In this document: positions 26,622 through 37,160 of the stretch, piece after piece
Position numbering within the stretch: position 1 is the first letter of the stretch
How the letters are laid out: each line of letters begins with the position of its first letter
Assembly (NCBI GenBank): GCA_031285965.1
Contig: JAITVD010000002.1
Coordinates: 1-64,000 of the forward strand
Direction of reading: 5' to 3'
DNA from: Azoarcus sp.
Lineage (GTDB): Bacteria; Pseudomonadota; Gammaproteobacteria; Burkholderiales; Rhodocyclaceae
Length of the DNA stretch: 64,000 bases
Translations under genes and position numbers: made by a program
Notes under the pieces: generated by a model
Databases searched by the model: none
What the model saw: only the letters and a program-made list of their open reading frames with translations
What the model was told of the DNA's origin: nothing

Positions 26622-27718
26622 TACCCTTGCTGCCCCCGGTGGGTGGCCGCCAAGCGTTCTGGTTTTTCTTCCAGCCACAAGCGCACCCGCTGCGCATCGA
26701 CCGTGCGCATGCTGCGCCCGCTCGCGTCCATCAGCACAATCAGCAGCGGCTGGTCCTGCATCCACGCCTGCATCACGAGGCAGCGTCCCGCTTCGCTGAT
26801 ATAGCCCGTCTTGGAAACCGTGATGTTCCAGTCGGCGCTCCTGACCAGCCCATTGGTATTGCCGAAACGCTTCGCCCGACCGTTGATGTAGACGTAACGC
26901 TCATCGGTTGTCGAAAACTGGCGAATCAGCGGGTAATTGCTGGCGGCGGCGACCAGGCGGGACAAATCGCGCGGACTGGAAACATTGCGCGGGGTCAGCC
27001 CCGTGCTGTCATAGAAATGGGAGTCGTACATGGCAAGCAGCCGAGCCTTGGCGTTCATCGCTTCAATAAAGGCCGACCGACCGCCCGGATAGTGCCGCGC
27101 CAGAGCCGAAGCGGCACGGTTTTCCGACGACATCAGCGCCAGTTGCAGCATCTCCTCCCGCGTGAGCCGCGTCCCGACTCCCAAGCGGGAACCCGTGCCT
27201 TTCAGGTAATCAACGTCGTCTTCGCTGATGGTCAGCATCTCGTGCAGGCTGCTCCCCGATTCGAGCACCACGATGGCTGTCATGAGCTTGGTAATCGAGG
27301 CAATCGGGATAACGCCGCGCGCGTTTCTCTGGAGCAGGACTTCGCCCGTGTTCTGGTTGGTCACATAAAAAGCTGAGGAACTCAGGCGGGGCAAACCGTG
27401 CTCGTCCAGCCGCAGCGTGATGGGTTCATCCGTGCCCCGCCGCCGCGCTCTGGCGACCCGTTTTTTCGCCGCCGACAACCTTCCCGCAACCGCGCGCCGA
27501 ACGCCTGCACGCCTGCCCTTTCTCGCGTATTTCCTTTTGCTTGCCTGCCTTTTGCTTTTGCTCGCCTGCTTTTTGCTCGCTTGTTTTTTACTCGCTGCCG
27601 CCCTGCATGCTTTCGATTTTGAGGCACTCGTGCATTTAGGCGCGGCAAAAGCAGGTTCCCCCGTTGTCAGAGCAAAAGCCAGAGCCAACAGAACGGCTAG
27701 CAGCAAACGAAGTCTCAT
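26621..27718 (-). CDS. pbpG: D-Ala-D-Ala endopeptidase, PBP7/PbpG type
   Basis: A 365-residue periplasmic penicillin-binding peptidase. A signal peptide (MRLRLLLAVLLALAFALTTG) is followed by an unusual region of about 75 residues made of Lys/Arg/Ala/Ser, then the peptidase S11 domain with SxxK (SITKLM near residue 143), SxN (SSENRA near residue 200) and KTG (VSKTGY near residue 310). Enzymes of this type cut D,D cross-links in peptidoglycan. The basic linker, with ASKKQ-type repeats, would bind the anionic wall or nucleic acid; it is not typical of E. coli PbpG. A GCCCCT/AGGGGC hairpin lies in the leader at 27731-27748. Confidence 0.88.
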   Translation of the reverse strand: MRLRLLLAVLLALAFALTTGEPAFAAPKCTSASKSKACRAAASKKQASKKQASKSKRQASKRKYARKGRRAGVRRAVAGRLSAAKKRVARARRRGTDEPITLRLDEHGLPRLSSSAFYVTNQNTGEVLLQRNARGVIPIASITKLMTAIVVLESGSSLHEMLTISEDDVDYLKGTGSRLGVGTRLTREEMLQLALMSSENRAASALARHYPGGRSAFIEAMNAKARLLAMYDSHFYDSTGLTPRNVSSPRDLSRLVAAASNYPLIRQFSTTDERYVYINGRAKRFGNTNGLVRSADWNITVSKTGYISEAGRCLVMQAWMQDQPLLIVLMDASGRSMRTVDAQRVRLWLEEKPERLAATHRGQQG

Positions 27719-27917
27719 CAGGTCTCTCTTGCCCCTAGTTTAAGGGGCTATTTATAGTTAAAAACAATGGGATAACAGCATGTGACCCTTGTTGCCCCAA
27801 AAAGAACAGGTTCATATCCTAACATTTCCGCATCCCGCCAACAAACCGCGCATCGCTAAATAATGCACAGCATGGGCGGTTCTTTTTCTTGCAATGGCAC
27901 AGAAACAACATTGTCTT

Positions 27918-27953
27918 AAAGGCCAGCGGGGCGATTCGCCCGTTGATGCCTTT
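27918..27953 (-). terminator. Hairpin overlapping the malic enzyme stop codon
   Basis: AAAGGC/GCCTTT as outer and GGGCG/CGCCC as inner stem give a two-part hairpin at the 3' end of maeB on the minus strand. No clear T-run; likely a transcript-end structure. The gap 27719-27917 holds no gene. Confidence 0.4.
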
Positions 27954-30228
27954 ACTTCTCTAAACATCCCGCCTCGACGACGGTAAGCGCGGTGATGTTG
28001 ATAATCCTGCGCACCGTGGCGGAAGGCGTTAGCACATGCACGGGCTTGGCCGCGCCAAGCAAAATCGGCCCGACCGTCACCCCGCCGCTGGAGGCGATTT
28101 TCAGCAGGTTGAAAGCGATATTGGCCGCATCCAGCGTTGGAAAAACCAGCAGGTTGGCTTCTTCTTTCAGGCGCGAATTTGGAAAAACGTACTGCCGCAG
28201 ACGGGCATCGAGCGCCGCGTCGCCGTGCATTTCGCCTTCAACTTCCAGCTCGGGGGAACGTTCCCGCAGCAGGCGCAGCGCGGCACGCATTTTCACGGCG
28301 GTCGGCGTGTCGGCGGAGCCAAACGAAGAATGCGACAGCAGCGCCACTTTTGGCTCAACGCCGAAACGCTGCATCTCCTCTGCGGCCAGCAGGGTCATTT
28401 CGACGATTTGCTCGGGTGTCGGGTCGTAATTGACGTTGGTATCGGTCAGAAACAGCGTCCGCCCCGACGTGTTCAGCACATTGACCGTGTAGTAGTGGTT
28501 AACGCCGGGGCGGCGGCCCACTGCGGCCTCGATGCTCGCCATATGGGCGCGGTGCGCCCCCCTCGTCCCGCAGACAAGCCCGTCCCCATAGCCCAGCGCC
28601 AGCAGCAAAGCGCCCGCCAAGGTCGTGCTGCGGCGCACACGGTTCCGCGCCTCGTCCTCTGTGACGCCCTTGCGCTGCATCAGATCGTAGTAATGCTTCC
28701 ACATCTCCTCGAAATGCGGGTTATACGCAGGGTCGATTAGCTCGAAGTTCAGCCCCGCGTTCATGCGCAGCCCCAGCCTGTCGATAGTTCCGATGATGGA
28801 TTCCGTGCTACCAATGAGAATCGGCCAAGCCATGCCTTCGTCGATTACGCCGCGCACCGCCCTGAGCACCCGCTCCGATTCGCCCTCGGCGAAGATGATG
28901 CGCTGCGGCATGCTGCGCGCGGCGGCAAAAACGGGCTTCATCAGAAGCCCCGAATGCCAGACGAGATTGTTGAGCTGGGTGCGGTAAGCGTCCCAATCGC
29001 TGATATGGCGCGTCGCCACTCCCGAGGCAATGGCGGCCTCCGCCACCGCCGGAGCAATCTTGACGATGAGCCGAGGGTCGAAGGGGCGCGGAATGATGTA
29101 GTCCGCGCCAAAGTCGCTCACCTTCTCGCTATACGCCGCCGCGACGACTTCGCTTTGCTCGGCGCGCGCCAGATTGGCAATCGCCCGCACCGCCGCGAGC
29201 TTCATCTCGTCGGTGATGCTGGTCGCCCCCACATCGAGCGCCCCCCTAAAAATAAACGGGAAGCAGAGCACGTTATTGACCTGATTCGGAAAATCCGAGC
29301 GCCCCGTCGCGATGATGGCATCATCACGCACTTCGCGCACCTCGCCGGGCCAAATCTCCGGCGTGGGATTGGCAAGCGCCAGAATCAGCGGGCGAGCCGC
29401 CATTTTGGCGACCATCTCCGGTTTGAGCACGCCCCCTGCCGACAGCCCCAGAAAAACATCCGCGCCTTCGATGATTTCGCCAAGGCTGCGGGCATCGGTT
29501 TTCTTGGCGTAACGCGCCTTGACCGTGTCCATCAGCGCCGTGCGCCCTTCATAGACGACGCCCTCGATGTCCGTCACCCAGATGTTTTCCACAGGAATGC
29601 CGAGCATCACCAGCAAGTCAAGGCAAGCCAGCGCCGCCGCGCCCGCGCCCGAAGTCACGAGCTTGATTTCTTTCAGGTTCTTGCCCTGTATTTGCAGCCC
29701 GTTCAGGATGGCCGCGCCAACCACGATGGCCGTGCCGTGCTGGTCATCGTGAAAGACCGGAATTTTCATGCGGCGGCGCAGCTTCTGCTCGATATAGAAG
29801 CATTCGGGCGCTTTGATGTCTTCCAGATTGATGCCGCCGAACGTCGGCTCCAGCGCGGCAATCATGTCGACCAAGCGGTCGGGGTCAGTTTCGTTGATTT
29901 CAATATCGAACACGTCAATATCGGCGAATTTCTTGAACAGCACCCCTTTGCCTTCCATCACCGGCTTGGCGGCCAACGCGCCGATGTTGCCCAGCCCGAG
30001 CACCGCCGTGCCGTTGGTGATAACGCCAATCAGGTTGGCGCGCGCAGTCAGGTTCGCCGCCTCGCGCGGGTCGGCTACGATGGCATCGCACGCCGCTCCC
30101 ACGCCGGGCGAATAAGCGAGCGAAAGGTCCCGCTGGTTGGTCAGCGCCTTGATGGGCGTCACCGCAATTTTCCCGGGCCGGGGATGGCGGTGATAGTCGA
30201 GCGCCGCAGCGCGTATTAAGTTATCCAT
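27952..30228 (-). CDS. maeB: NADP-dependent malic enzyme with phosphotransacetylase-like domain
   Basis: A 758-residue MaeB-type enzyme oxidatively decarboxylating malate to pyruvate with NADPH formation. The first 430 residues are the malic enzyme part, with [22 protein letters not shown], a [13 protein letters not shown] Rossmann loop and NPTPEIWPG. Residues about 430-755 are a phosphate acetyltransferase-like domain ([23 protein letters not shown]), which in MaeB is regulatory and lacks transferase activity. Length is normal. It links the TCA cycle (fumarase at the left) to pyruvate and NADPH supply. Confidence 0.95.
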   Translation of the reverse strand: MDNLIRAAALDYHRHPRPGKIAVTPIKALTNQRDLSLAYSPGVGAACDAIVADPREAANLTARANLIGVITNGTAVLGLGNIGALAAKPVMEGKGVLFKKFADIDVFDIEINETDPDRLVDMIAALEPTFGGINLEDIKAPECFYIEQKLRRRMKIPVFHDDQHGTAIVVGAAILNGLQIQGKNLKEIKLVTSGAGAAALACLDLLVMLGIPVENIWVTDIEGVVYEGRTALMDTVKARYAKKTDARSLGEIIEGADVFLGLSAGGVLKPEMVAKMAARPLILALANPTPEIWPGEVREVRDDAIIATGRSDFPNQVNNVLCFPFIFRGALDVGATSITDEMKLAAVRAIANLARAEQSEVVAAAYSEKVSDFGADYIIPRPFDPRLIVKIAPAVAEAAIASGVATRHISDWDAYRTQLNNLVWHSGLLMKPVFAAARSMPQRIIFAEGESERVLRAVRGVIDEGMAWPILIGSTESIIGTIDRLGLRMNAGLNFELIDPAYNPHFEEMWKHYYDLMQRKGVTEDEARNRVRRSTTLAGALLLALGYGDGLVCGTRGAHRAHMASIEAAVGRRPGVNHYYTVNVLNTSGRTLFLTDTNVNYDPTPEQIVEMTLLAAEEMQRFGVEPKVALLSHSSFGSADTPTAVKMRAALRLLRERSPELEVEGEMHGDAALDARLRQYVFPNSRLKEEANLLVFPTLDAANIAFNLLKIASSGGVTVGPILLGAAKPVHVLTPSATVRRIINITALTVVEAGCLEK

Positions 30229-30236
30229 GATGTTCT

Positions 30237-30788
30237 CTAGCCCTCGTTTTTTGGAAATGATAGCCGCGCCCAGTCAAAAAACGGCCCCGGATCCGTTTTG
30301 CGCCCCGGCGCAATGTCCGAATGCCCAGCGATGTCGCACCCCGGATACAGCAGGCGCAAGCGCCGCAGCAAAGCATCCAGTGCAACATACTGGCGTTCAT
30401 CGAAAGGCAGCGTGTCGCAGCCTTCCAGTTCTATCCCGATGGAAAAATCGTTGCAGCATTCCCTGCCCCGCCATGCCGATGCCCCGGCATGCCAAGCGCG
30501 GCAGCCCGTCGGCACAAATTGAATCAGTTCGCCATCGCGGCGGATGAAAAAATGCGACGACACCCGCAGATGATGAATTTCCGCGTAGTAGGGATGCGCG
30601 GCGGAGTCAAGCCGATTCGTGAAAAGCTCGAACACCCCGGAGCCGCCGAACTCATCCGGCGGCAAGCTGATGGCATGTATCACAATCAGGCTGACGCTCG
30701 CGCCCTCTGGGCGAGCATCGAAATTGGGCGACTCGATTTGCCTCGCGCCCGCCAGCCAGCCGCACGTTTCGCTTTCCTGTTCGTCCAT
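30237..30788 (-). CDS. ampD: 1,6-anhydro-N-acetylmuramyl-L-alanine amidase AmpD
   Basis: A 183-residue cytoplasmic zinc amidase that recycles cell-wall anhydromuropeptides. It shows LIVIHAISLPP with the first zinc histidine, VSSHFFIRRDGE, WHAGAS, NDFSIGIELEG and IAGHSDIAPGRKTDPG, with the second histidine and catalytic lysine/aspartate in place. The ORF track runs 31 codons into purL; I placed the start at the ATG 30788, just after the purL stop, so that the two genes are consecutive. In other bacteria AmpD loss induces AmpC beta-lactamase; no ampR/ampC is visible here. Confidence 0.9.
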   Translation of the reverse strand: MDEQESETCGWLAGARQIESPNFDARPEGASVSLIVIHAISLPPDEFGGSGVFELFTNRLDSAAHPYYAEIHHLRVSSHFFIRRDGELIQFVPTGCRAWHAGASAWRGRECCNDFSIGIELEGCDTLPFDERQYVALDALLRRLRLLYPGCDIAGHSDIAPGRKTDPGPFFDWARLSFPKNEG

Positions 30789-30793
30789 CTTCG

Positions 30794-33700
30794 TCACCCC
30801 ACCCATTCCCGCGCATTCCTGAACATCCGCATCCACGGCGAGGCATCCGGGCTTTGGTCGCGCAGCCATTGGGGCGACCATGACATTTGGAGCGTACGGG
30901 CGGTTCGTTCGGGGTGCGGCATCATGATGGTGAAACGCCCGTCCGCCGTCGTGAAGCCAGTCGCCCCATCGGGAGAGCCGTTGGGGTTGGCGGGGTAGCT
31001 CTGCGCGGGTTCGCCCCGATTGTCGATGTGGCGCAGGGCGACGAGGGCGGCGCTTTGCGCGGCCTCATCCCGAAAAACGGCGCGGCCTTCGCCGTGGCTC
31101 ACGACGATGGGCACTCGGCTACCCGCCATGCCCGCCATGAGGATGGAAGGGCTGTCCCGCACTTCCGCCATCGTGAAACGCGCCTCAAACTGTTCGCTGC
31201 GGTTACGGTGGAAACGCGGCCAGTCCTGCGCGCCGGGAATGATAGGCGCAAGGTGCGCCATCATCTGGCAACCGTTACAGACCCCCAGCGCAAAAGTGTC
31301 GGCACGGGCGAAAAAAGCCTCAAACCGCTCGCGCAGCATCGGGTTGAAGAGGATGGATTTTGCCCAGCCCTGCCCCGCGCCGAGCACATCGCCAAAAGAG
31401 AAGCCGCCGCAAGCGGCAAGCCCCTTGAATTGCGCAAGCTCGATGCGCCCCGATTGCAGGTCGGACATGTGCACATCGACGGTGTCAAATTCCGCATGCG
31501 TAAAAGCCGCTGCCATTTCAAGCTGCGAGTTCACGCCCTGTTCGCGCAGAATGGCGATTTTGGGGCGCATGCCCGTGGCGATGAAGGGGGCGGCAATATC
31601 TTCGCAAACGTCGAACGTGAGGCTCACGGAAAGGCCGGGGTCGTCCGCGTCCGCAAGCGAGTTGAACTCTTCTTGGACGCACTGTGGGTCATCGCGCAAG
31701 CGGGCAATCTGATAGCCCGTTTCCGACCAAACGCGCAGCCAGTCCGTTCGCGGCGCGGAAAGCACGAGGCGGGCGTTGCGGCGGAAACGGATTTCGTCCT
31801 TGTCGTTGGGTTCCCCGATGAAGTGATAGTCCAGCCCCGCCCCGTTCAGGACAGCGCCCACCGCAGCGCGGTCGCGCCGACGAATCTGCACGACAGCGCC
31901 CGCTTCTTCGGCAAAGAGCGCCCCAAACAGGCGGTCGTCGAAACGGCCTTTAAGCAGTTCCGGGTTTTTGTCCAGCCCGTCGGCATCGTTCATCTGGTTG
32001 TCGTAGCAAACGGTGTCGAGCACCAGCGACAAGCCGCAACGGCTGGCAAAAGCCATTTCGCAGAGGGTGGCAAAGAGGCCGCCGTCGCTGCGGTCGTGGT
32101 AGGCAAGGATGAGGCCGTCGCGGGAAAGCTGGCGAATCGCGCCGAAAAAGGCGGCAAGCTCTTCCGGGGCAACGTCGGGCGCGTGCTCGCCAACGGTGTC
32201 ATAGACCTGCGCGAGCACGGAGCCGCCCAAGCGGTGCGCCCCGCGCCCCAAGTCGATGAGGAGCAGTTCGGTCTCCTCGCCTTCCGGGAACTGAAGCTGC
32301 GGCGTCAGGGTGCGGCGGATGTCCGCCACGGGCGCAAAAGCGGTAACGATGAGGGAAACCGGGGCGATGACCTGTTTTTCTTCCTCCGCGTCGTTCCACG
32401 CGGTGCGCATCGAAAGCGAATCCTTACCGACGGGAATCGACAGTCCGGCGGCGATACAGAATTCGGATACGGCTCGAACGGTATCGAAAAGCCGGGCATC
32501 CTCGCCCCGATGTCCCGCTGCCGCCATCCAGTTGGCGGAGAGCTTGACCTTGCCCAGCGCGTCGATGTCGGCGGCGGCGATGTTGGTCATCGCCTCAGCA
32601 ACGGCCATGCGCCCGGAAGCAGGCGCACTGACGCAGGCCAGCGGGGTGCGCTCGCCCATGGCGAAGGCTTCGCCCTGCATTCCGGTAAATGAGGCGGCAG
32701 TCACAGCGGCATCCGCGACCGGAATTTGCCACGGCCCGACCATCTGGTCGCGCGCGGTCAGCCCGCCCACCGAGCGGTCGCCGATGGTGATGAGAAAACG
32801 CTTGCTTGCCACAGCGGGGTTGCGCAGCACACGAAGCGCCGCGTCGGCCAAGTCAAGCTCGGTCACTTCAAAGGGCGGCAGGTGCGTGGCGCGGCGCGAC
32901 ACGTTGCGGGTCATCTTCGGAGGCTTGCCGAGCAGGACGGTCATTTCCATATCGACGGGCGCGTCGCCAAAGTGGCGGTCATTGACCACCAGCCGCCCGT
33001 CATCGCTCGCCGTGCCAAGGACGGCAAACGGGCAGCGTTCGCGGGCGCAAATGGCGGAAAACGCGCCGAGGTCGTCGGGGGAAACCGCCAGAACGTAGCG
33101 TTCCTGCGATTCATTGCTCCAAATCTCCCGTGGGCTCATGCCGGGTTCTTCAATCTTGATTTCGCGCAGTTCAAAACGCGCCCCCAGCCCCGCGTGGTCG
33201 GCAAGTTCGGGCATGGCGTTGGACAGCCCGCCCGCGCCGACATCGTGGATGGCGATGATGGGATTGTCCGCGCCCCGCTGCCAGCAAGCGTCGATCACCT
33301 CTTGGCAGCGCCGCTGGATTTCGGGATTGCCGCGCTGCACGGAAGCAAAATCGAGGTCGGCGGCATTGGTTCCGGTCGCCATGCTCGACGCCGCGCCGCC
33401 GCCCAAACCAATCAGCATTCCGGGGCCGCCTAGCTGGATGAGCAAAGTCCCCGGCGGGAACGTGGGTTTTTGGGCTTGCCGCGCCTGAATGTTGCCGATG
33501 CCGCCCGCAATCATCACGGGCTTATGGTAGCCGCGCACTTCGCCCGAAACGTTCTGCTCAAAGGCGCGGAAATAGCCCGCCAGATTGGGTCGCCCAAATT
33601 CATTGTTGAACGCCGCCGCGCCCAGCGGGCCTTCAATCATGATGTCGAGCGCCGAGGCGATGCGCGCCGGCTTGCCGTAAGGTTTTTCCCACGGCTGGAC

Positions 33701-34726
33701 AAAGCCGGGGATGGCGAGGTTGGACACCGAGAACCCGGCCAGCCCCGCCTTGGGACGCGCCCCGCGCCCGGTTGCGCCTTCGTCGCGGATTTCCCCGCCC
33801 GCGCCGGTCGACGCGCCGGGGAACGGCGAGATGGCGGTCGGGTGGTTGTGCGTCTCCACCTTGGCGAGGATGTGCGCTGTCTCCCGATGAAAACGGAAAA
33901 CGCCTCCGGCATCCGGGTAAAGCCATTCGGCTTCAAAACCTTCGATGATCGAGGCATTGTCCGAGTACGCTACGACCGTGCCGCCGGGGTGCGCCTTGTG
34001 GGTATCGCGGATCATGGCAAAGAGCGATTTTTCCATCGGTCGCCCGTCGATGACCCAGTCGGCGTTGAAAATCTTGTGGCGGCAATGTTCGGAGTTGGCC
34101 TGCGCGAACATCGTCAGTTCCACATCCGTCGGATTGCGCCCTATGCGGATGAAATTTTCGACGAGGTAATCAATCTCATCGCCGGAAAGCGCCAGCCCCA
34201 GTTCCGCGTTGGCGGCATCGAGCGCCGCCCCGCCTCCGCCGATGACATCCACTGTGGTAAACGGCACGGGCGCGTAATGATGGAAAAGCGCCGCCGCGTC
34301 ATCGAACGTTGCCAGCACCGATTCGGTCATGCGGTCGTGCAGCGCGGCGGGCGCGGCATCAGGAGCGCGGGCGACATCAATGAAATACGCAGTGCCGCGC
34401 TCGATGCGCGTCACCTTGCCAAAACCGCACTGCCGCGCAATGTCCGTAGCTTTCGACGACCACGGCGAAATCGTGCCGAGCCGGGGAACAGCCAGCCGCA
34501 AAAAACCGGGGGGAAGTTCACCGTCCGGCACGCGGGCATCGAGCAATTCGCAGAGCCGCGCCAGTTCTTCGCCAGAAAGCGCATCGCTGGCTTCGATGAA
34601 ATACCAACTGTCCGCTGTCAGTCCGCAGGGTTCTTTTGCGTCCGGGGCGAGGCTGCGGGCAAGCCGTTCGAGCCGGGGGCGGGAAAACGCGGACGCGCCG
34701 CGAAGCTGGAGAATCGGTAGGGACAT
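30794..34726 (-). CDS. purL: Phosphoribosylformylglycinamidine synthase (single-chain PurL)
   Basis: A 1310-residue enzyme of step four in purine synthesis, making FGAM from FGAR, glutamine and ATP. The N-terminal PurS-like region, two AIRS-type ATPase halves ([16 protein letters not shown] near residue 297, GKDSLSMRT near residue 810) and a class I glutamine amidotransferase domain at the C-terminus are all visible, with nucleophile GVCNGCQM near residue 1150 and HPER near the end. This long form is the rule in beta- and gammaproteobacteria. I chose the ATG at 34726 ([13 protein letters not shown]), five codons inside the track ORF, because the family begins this way. Confidence 0.95.
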   Translation of the reverse strand: MSLPILQLRGASAFSRPRLERLARSLAPDAKEPCGLTADSWYFIEASDALSGEELARLCELLDARVPDGELPPGFLRLAVPRLGTISPWSSKATDIARQCGFGKVTRIERGTAYFIDVARAPDAAPAALHDRMTESVLATFDDAAALFHHYAPVPFTTVDVIGGGGAALDAANAELGLALSGDEIDYLVENFIRIGRNPTDVELTMFAQANSEHCRHKIFNADWVIDGRPMEKSLFAMIRDTHKAHPGGTVVAYSDNASIIEGFEAEWLYPDAGGVFRFHRETAHILAKVETHNHPTAISPFPGASTGAGGEIRDEGATGRGARPKAGLAGFSVSNLAIPGFVQPWEKPYGKPARIASALDIMIEGPLGAAAFNNEFGRPNLAGYFRAFEQNVSGEVRGYHKPVMIAGGIGNIQARQAQKPTFPPGTLLIQLGGPGMLIGLGGGAASSMATGTNAADLDFASVQRGNPEIQRRCQEVIDACWQRGADNPIIAIHDVGAGGLSNAMPELADHAGLGARFELREIKIEEPGMSPREIWSNESQERYVLAVSPDDLGAFSAICARERCPFAVLGTASDDGRLVVNDRHFGDAPVDMEMTVLLGKPPKMTRNVSRRATHLPPFEVTELDLADAALRVLRNPAVASKRFLITIGDRSVGGLTARDQMVGPWQIPVADAAVTAASFTGMQGEAFAMGERTPLACVSAPASGRMAVAEAMTNIAAADIDALGKVKLSANWMAAAGHRGEDARLFDTVRAVSEFCIAAGLSIPVGKDSLSMRTAWNDAEEEKQVIAPVSLIVTAFAPVADIRRTLTPQLQFPEGEETELLLIDLGRGAHRLGGSVLAQVYDTVGEHAPDVAPEELAAFFGAIRQLSRDGLILAYHDRSDGGLFATLCEMAFASRCGLSLVLDTVCYDNQMNDADGLDKNPELLKGRFDDRLFGALFAEEAGAVVQIRRRDRAAVGAVLNGAGLDYHFIGEPNDKDEIRFRRNARLVLSAPRTDWLRVWSETGYQIARLRDDPQCVQEEFNSLADADDPGLSVSLTFDVCEDIAAPFIATGMRPKIAILREQGVNSQLEMAAAFTHAEFDTVDVHMSDLQSGRIELAQFKGLAACGGFSFGDVLGAGQGWAKSILFNPMLRERFEAFFARADTFALGVCNGCQMMAHLAPIIPGAQDWPRFHRNRSEQFEARFTMAEVRDSPSILMAGMAGSRVPIVVSHGEGRAVFRDEAAQSAALVALRHIDNRGEPAQSYPANPNGSPDGATGFTTADGRFTIMMPHPERTARTLQMSWSPQWLRDQSPDASPWMRMFRNAREWVG

Positions 34727-35060
34727 GGCAGAGACGGGCAAAGCGGCAAAAGATGGGCGGGACTTGGGTCGCCCCGGAAACGGCGGGAAATTTTCCGCCG
34801 GGAAGTTTTGAATTATACGTGCCTCGCCGCTTCGCCTCGCCTGCCCAAATTCCGTTCGCCGTGTTTATCCCTTTTTTCCATAAAGGATAGATTCTGAAAA
34901 AAACCCCTTTTTTTATCTCTGTTTTTGACTTAACAGAGAAAACAGCGTGTCACTATCCGTATTAAACTACGGGTATACCTTTACAGCGAGCCGCGCAGCC
35001 CTGATGGCTCACATGGCACTGCATCATGAACGGGCAATCGGAACATAAAAGGAGGATGGG
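34727..35060. other. Intergenic region between purL and ETF-QO
   Basis: This 334-nt gap between divergent genes holds both promoters but no ORF I believe. Visible are an inverted repeat CTCTGTT (34917-34923)/AACAGAG (34932-34938) around TTGACT, an AT-rich stretch near 34870-34920, and an AAAGGAGG ribosome site at 35048-35055 for the next gene. No promoter pair is convincing enough to call. Confidence 0.5.
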
Positions 35061-36707
35061 ATGGAACGCGAATCAATGGAGTTTGATGTCCTGATCGTTG
35101 GTGGCGGTCCGTCAGGCTTGGCGGCGGCGATTCGTCTCAAGCAGCTTGCCGCTGAGCGCAACCACGACATTTCAGTCTGCCTCATCGAAAAAGGCGCGGA
35201 AATTGGCGCGCACACAATGGCCGGAACGGTGCTTGACGTTAAGCCCCTCACGGAACTCATCCCCGACTGGAAAGAGCGCGGCGCGCCCATCAAGACCGCC
35301 GCAAAAGAAGACAAAGTTCTGTTCCTGACCGAAACCAAAGCGTATGCCTTTCCGCCCGCTTTCACGCCGGACTGTTTCCACAACCACGGAAACTACATCG
35401 TCCGCTTGGGCGAAGTCGTCAAATGGCTGGGCGAACAGGCCGAGGCGCTGGGCGTGGAAGTCTATCCGGGGTTCGCCGGGGCGGACGTGCTCTATGACGA
35501 AAACGGCGCGGTGAAAGGCGTTGTGACCGGCGACATGGGCGTGCTGCGCGACGGCTCGCAAGGGCCAAATTTCCAGCCCGGCATGGAACTGCTCGCCAAG
35601 TACACGTTTTTTGCTGAAGGATGCCGCGGCCACCTCGGCAAGCGCCTCGAAGCCCGCTACAGCTTGCGCGAAGGCGTCGATCCGCAGACCTACGGCCTTG
35701 GCGTCAAGGAAATCTGGGAAGTTCCCGGCAATCCCCATCACAGCCCCGGTCTGATTATCCATACGGCGGGCTGGCCGCTGACCAACGATGTTTACGGCGG
35801 CTCGTTCATGTACCACCTGGACGACAACCTCATCCAGACGGGCTTTGTCGTCGGCCTGAATTACGCCAATCCGTTCCTGTCGCCGTTCGAGGAAATGCAG
35901 CGTTACAAGACCCATCCCGAAGTTCGCAAATATCTGGAAGGAGGCAAGCGCATCGCCTACGGCGCGCGCACTATTGCCACCGGCAACCTTCAGAGCTTGC
36001 CTCGGCTGGTGTTCCCCGGCGGGGCGCTCATCGGCGATGACGCGGGCTTTCTCAACGCCGCGCGCGTCAAAGGCGCGCATGCCGCCATCAAGTCCGGTTC
36101 GCTGGCGGCGGATGCCGTGTTTGACGCCCTTGTCGCGGGTCGCCAGCGCGACACCCTCACCGCTTTCCCCATTGCGTTCCGCGAGTCGTGGCTCTACGCC
36201 GAACTGCACAAAACGCGCAACTTCAAGCCGCTGATGAAAAAATCCTTCTGGATCGGCTCCACCCTCTTTGGCATGGATCAGAAAGTATTCTTCGGCAAAG
36301 CGCCGTGGACGTTGAGCAACCACTGCGACTACGACAAGCTCAAGCCCGCCGCCGAATGCCAGAAAATTGACTATCCCAAGCCCGACGGGGTGCTGACGTT
36401 CGACCGCCTGTCCTCGGTCTATCTCTCCAACGCCAACCACGCCGAGGACCAGCCCTGCCACTTGCGCCTCAATAATCCCGAAGTCGCCATCTCCGTCAAT
36501 CTGGAAGTCTACGATTCGCCCGAGCAGCGTTACTGTCCGGCAGGCGTATATGAAATCGTGAACGACGGCGAAAACGGCAAGCCCCGGCTCCAAATCAACG
36601 CCCAGAATTGCCTGCACTGCAAAACGTGCGACATCAAAGACCCAACGCAGAACATCGACTGGGTTACGCCGCAGGGCGGCGAAGGGCCGATCTATCAGGG
36701 ATTGTGA
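35061..36707 (+). CDS. Electron-transfer flavoprotein:ubiquinone oxidoreductase
   Basis: A 548-residue membrane-associated flavoprotein passing electrons from ETF to ubiquinone. It opens with the FAD-binding DVLIVGGGPSGLAAAIRL loop, continues with EKGAEIGAHTMAGTVL, GCRGHLGK and a conserved GDDAGFLNAARVKGAH FAD segment, and ends in the 4Fe-4S ferredoxin-like part with NCLHCKTCDIKDPTQNIDW, where the clustered cysteines sit together with an earlier CPAGVYE. Length equals that of the usual enzyme. ATG 35061 follows AAAGGAGG. No etfAB genes are in the window. It points to fatty- or amino-acid beta-oxidation elsewhere in the genome. Confidence 0.95.
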   Translation: MERESMEFDVLIVGGGPSGLAAAIRLKQLAAERNHDISVCLIEKGAEIGAHTMAGTVLDVKPLTELIPDWKERGAPIKTAAKEDKVLFLTETKAYAFPPAFTPDCFHNHGNYIVRLGEVVKWLGEQAEALGVEVYPGFAGADVLYDENGAVKGVVTGDMGVLRDGSQGPNFQPGMELLAKYTFFAEGCRGHLGKRLEARYSLREGVDPQTYGLGVKEIWEVPGNPHHSPGLIIHTAGWPLTNDVYGGSFMYHLDDNLIQTGFVVGLNYANPFLSPFEEMQRYKTHPEVRKYLEGGKRIAYGARTIATGNLQSLPRLVFPGGALIGDDAGFLNAARVKGAHAAIKSGSLAADAVFDALVAGRQRDTLTAFPIAFRESWLYAELHKTRNFKPLMKKSFWIGSTLFGMDQKVFFGKAPWTLSNHCDYDKLKPAAECQKIDYPKPDGVLTFDRLSSVYLSNANHAEDQPCHLRLNNPEVAISVNLEVYDSPEQRYCPAGVYEIVNDGENGKPRLQINAQNCLHCKTCDIKDPTQNIDWVTPQGGEGPIYQGL

Positions 36708-36726
36708 AAACGGCTTGTTTTGCCAT

Positions 36727-37014
36727 TCACGCGATGCCGCCTTCGGGCGGCATCTTTTTTTCTTTGGCAGGCGCGTAGCCAGAACGCAGCACCGCGATGG
36801 CGGCCTGAAAGGCTTCCTTGACCTGCGCTTCGTCGCAGCCCATCAATACCGCGTCTTCCAGCGCGTCCTGCGCGTATCGGCGCAGTTCTTCCATGTTCTC
36901 TTGCATGATTTTCAGTTTTTCGGTGCAGGAAATCACGCTGCCGTCCGGCGCGCGCCACGGATTTTGCGGCGTGCCGTAAGGGGCGGAAGAAGATGCGGGG
37001 CGCTTGGTGCTCAT
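36727..37014 (-). CDS. Small conserved-looking hypothetical protein
   Basis: A 95-residue protein with a low-complexity N-terminus, then NPWRAPDGSVISCTEKLK and a helical middle (ENMEELRRYAQDALEDAVLMG) that looks like a folded core. I do not recognise a family with certainty; codon use is that of the core genome and the ORF faces away from flgK. Its last codons overlap the terminator of the ETF-QO gene. No signal peptide or membrane segment is seen. Function unknown. Confidence 0.6.
   Translation of the reverse strand: MSTKRPASSSAPYGTPQNPWRAPDGSVISCTEKLKIMQENMEELRRYAQDALEDAVLMGCDEAQVKEAFQAAIAVLRSGYAPAKEKKMPPEGGIA
36733..36761 (+). terminator. Rho-independent terminator after ETF-QO
   Basis: GATGCCGCC and GGCGGCATC form a perfect 9-bp stem with a TTCG tetraloop followed by seven Ts, 25 nt behind the ETF-QO stop. 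It overlaps the 3' end of the small minus-strand gene. Confidence 0.93.
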
Positions 37015-37108
37015 GGCGGCGGGATTCTAACGCGCTTCACGCGGCGTCGCCATGCGTGATTCGGGCACGCGCCGCCGCCCTGACGGCGAAATTTGCCGCT
37101 TTCCCTGC

Positions 37109-37124
37109 TGGCAAGGTTCTTGCA
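37109..37124 (+). promoter_or_regulatory. Sigma-54 (-24/-12) promoter of flgK
   Basis: TGGCAAGGTTCTTGCA matches the sigma-54 consensus TGGCACG-N4-TTGCW at all but one key position, with GG and GC ten bases apart. The expected start point lies near 37136, 25 nt before the flgK ATG at 37161. Confidence 0.78.
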
Positions 37125-37160
37125 ATGCTGAAGCAGGAACGTTTTTTTCGGGGAAACATC

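Noticed and set aside
28954-30219. 421-residue plus-strand ORF
   Set aside because: Antisense shadow of maeB, which has all its motifs.
30887-32692. 601-residue plus-strand ORF
   Set aside because: Antisense shadow of purL.
35172-36617. 481-residue minus-strand ORF
   Set aside because: Antisense shadow of the ETF-QO gene.
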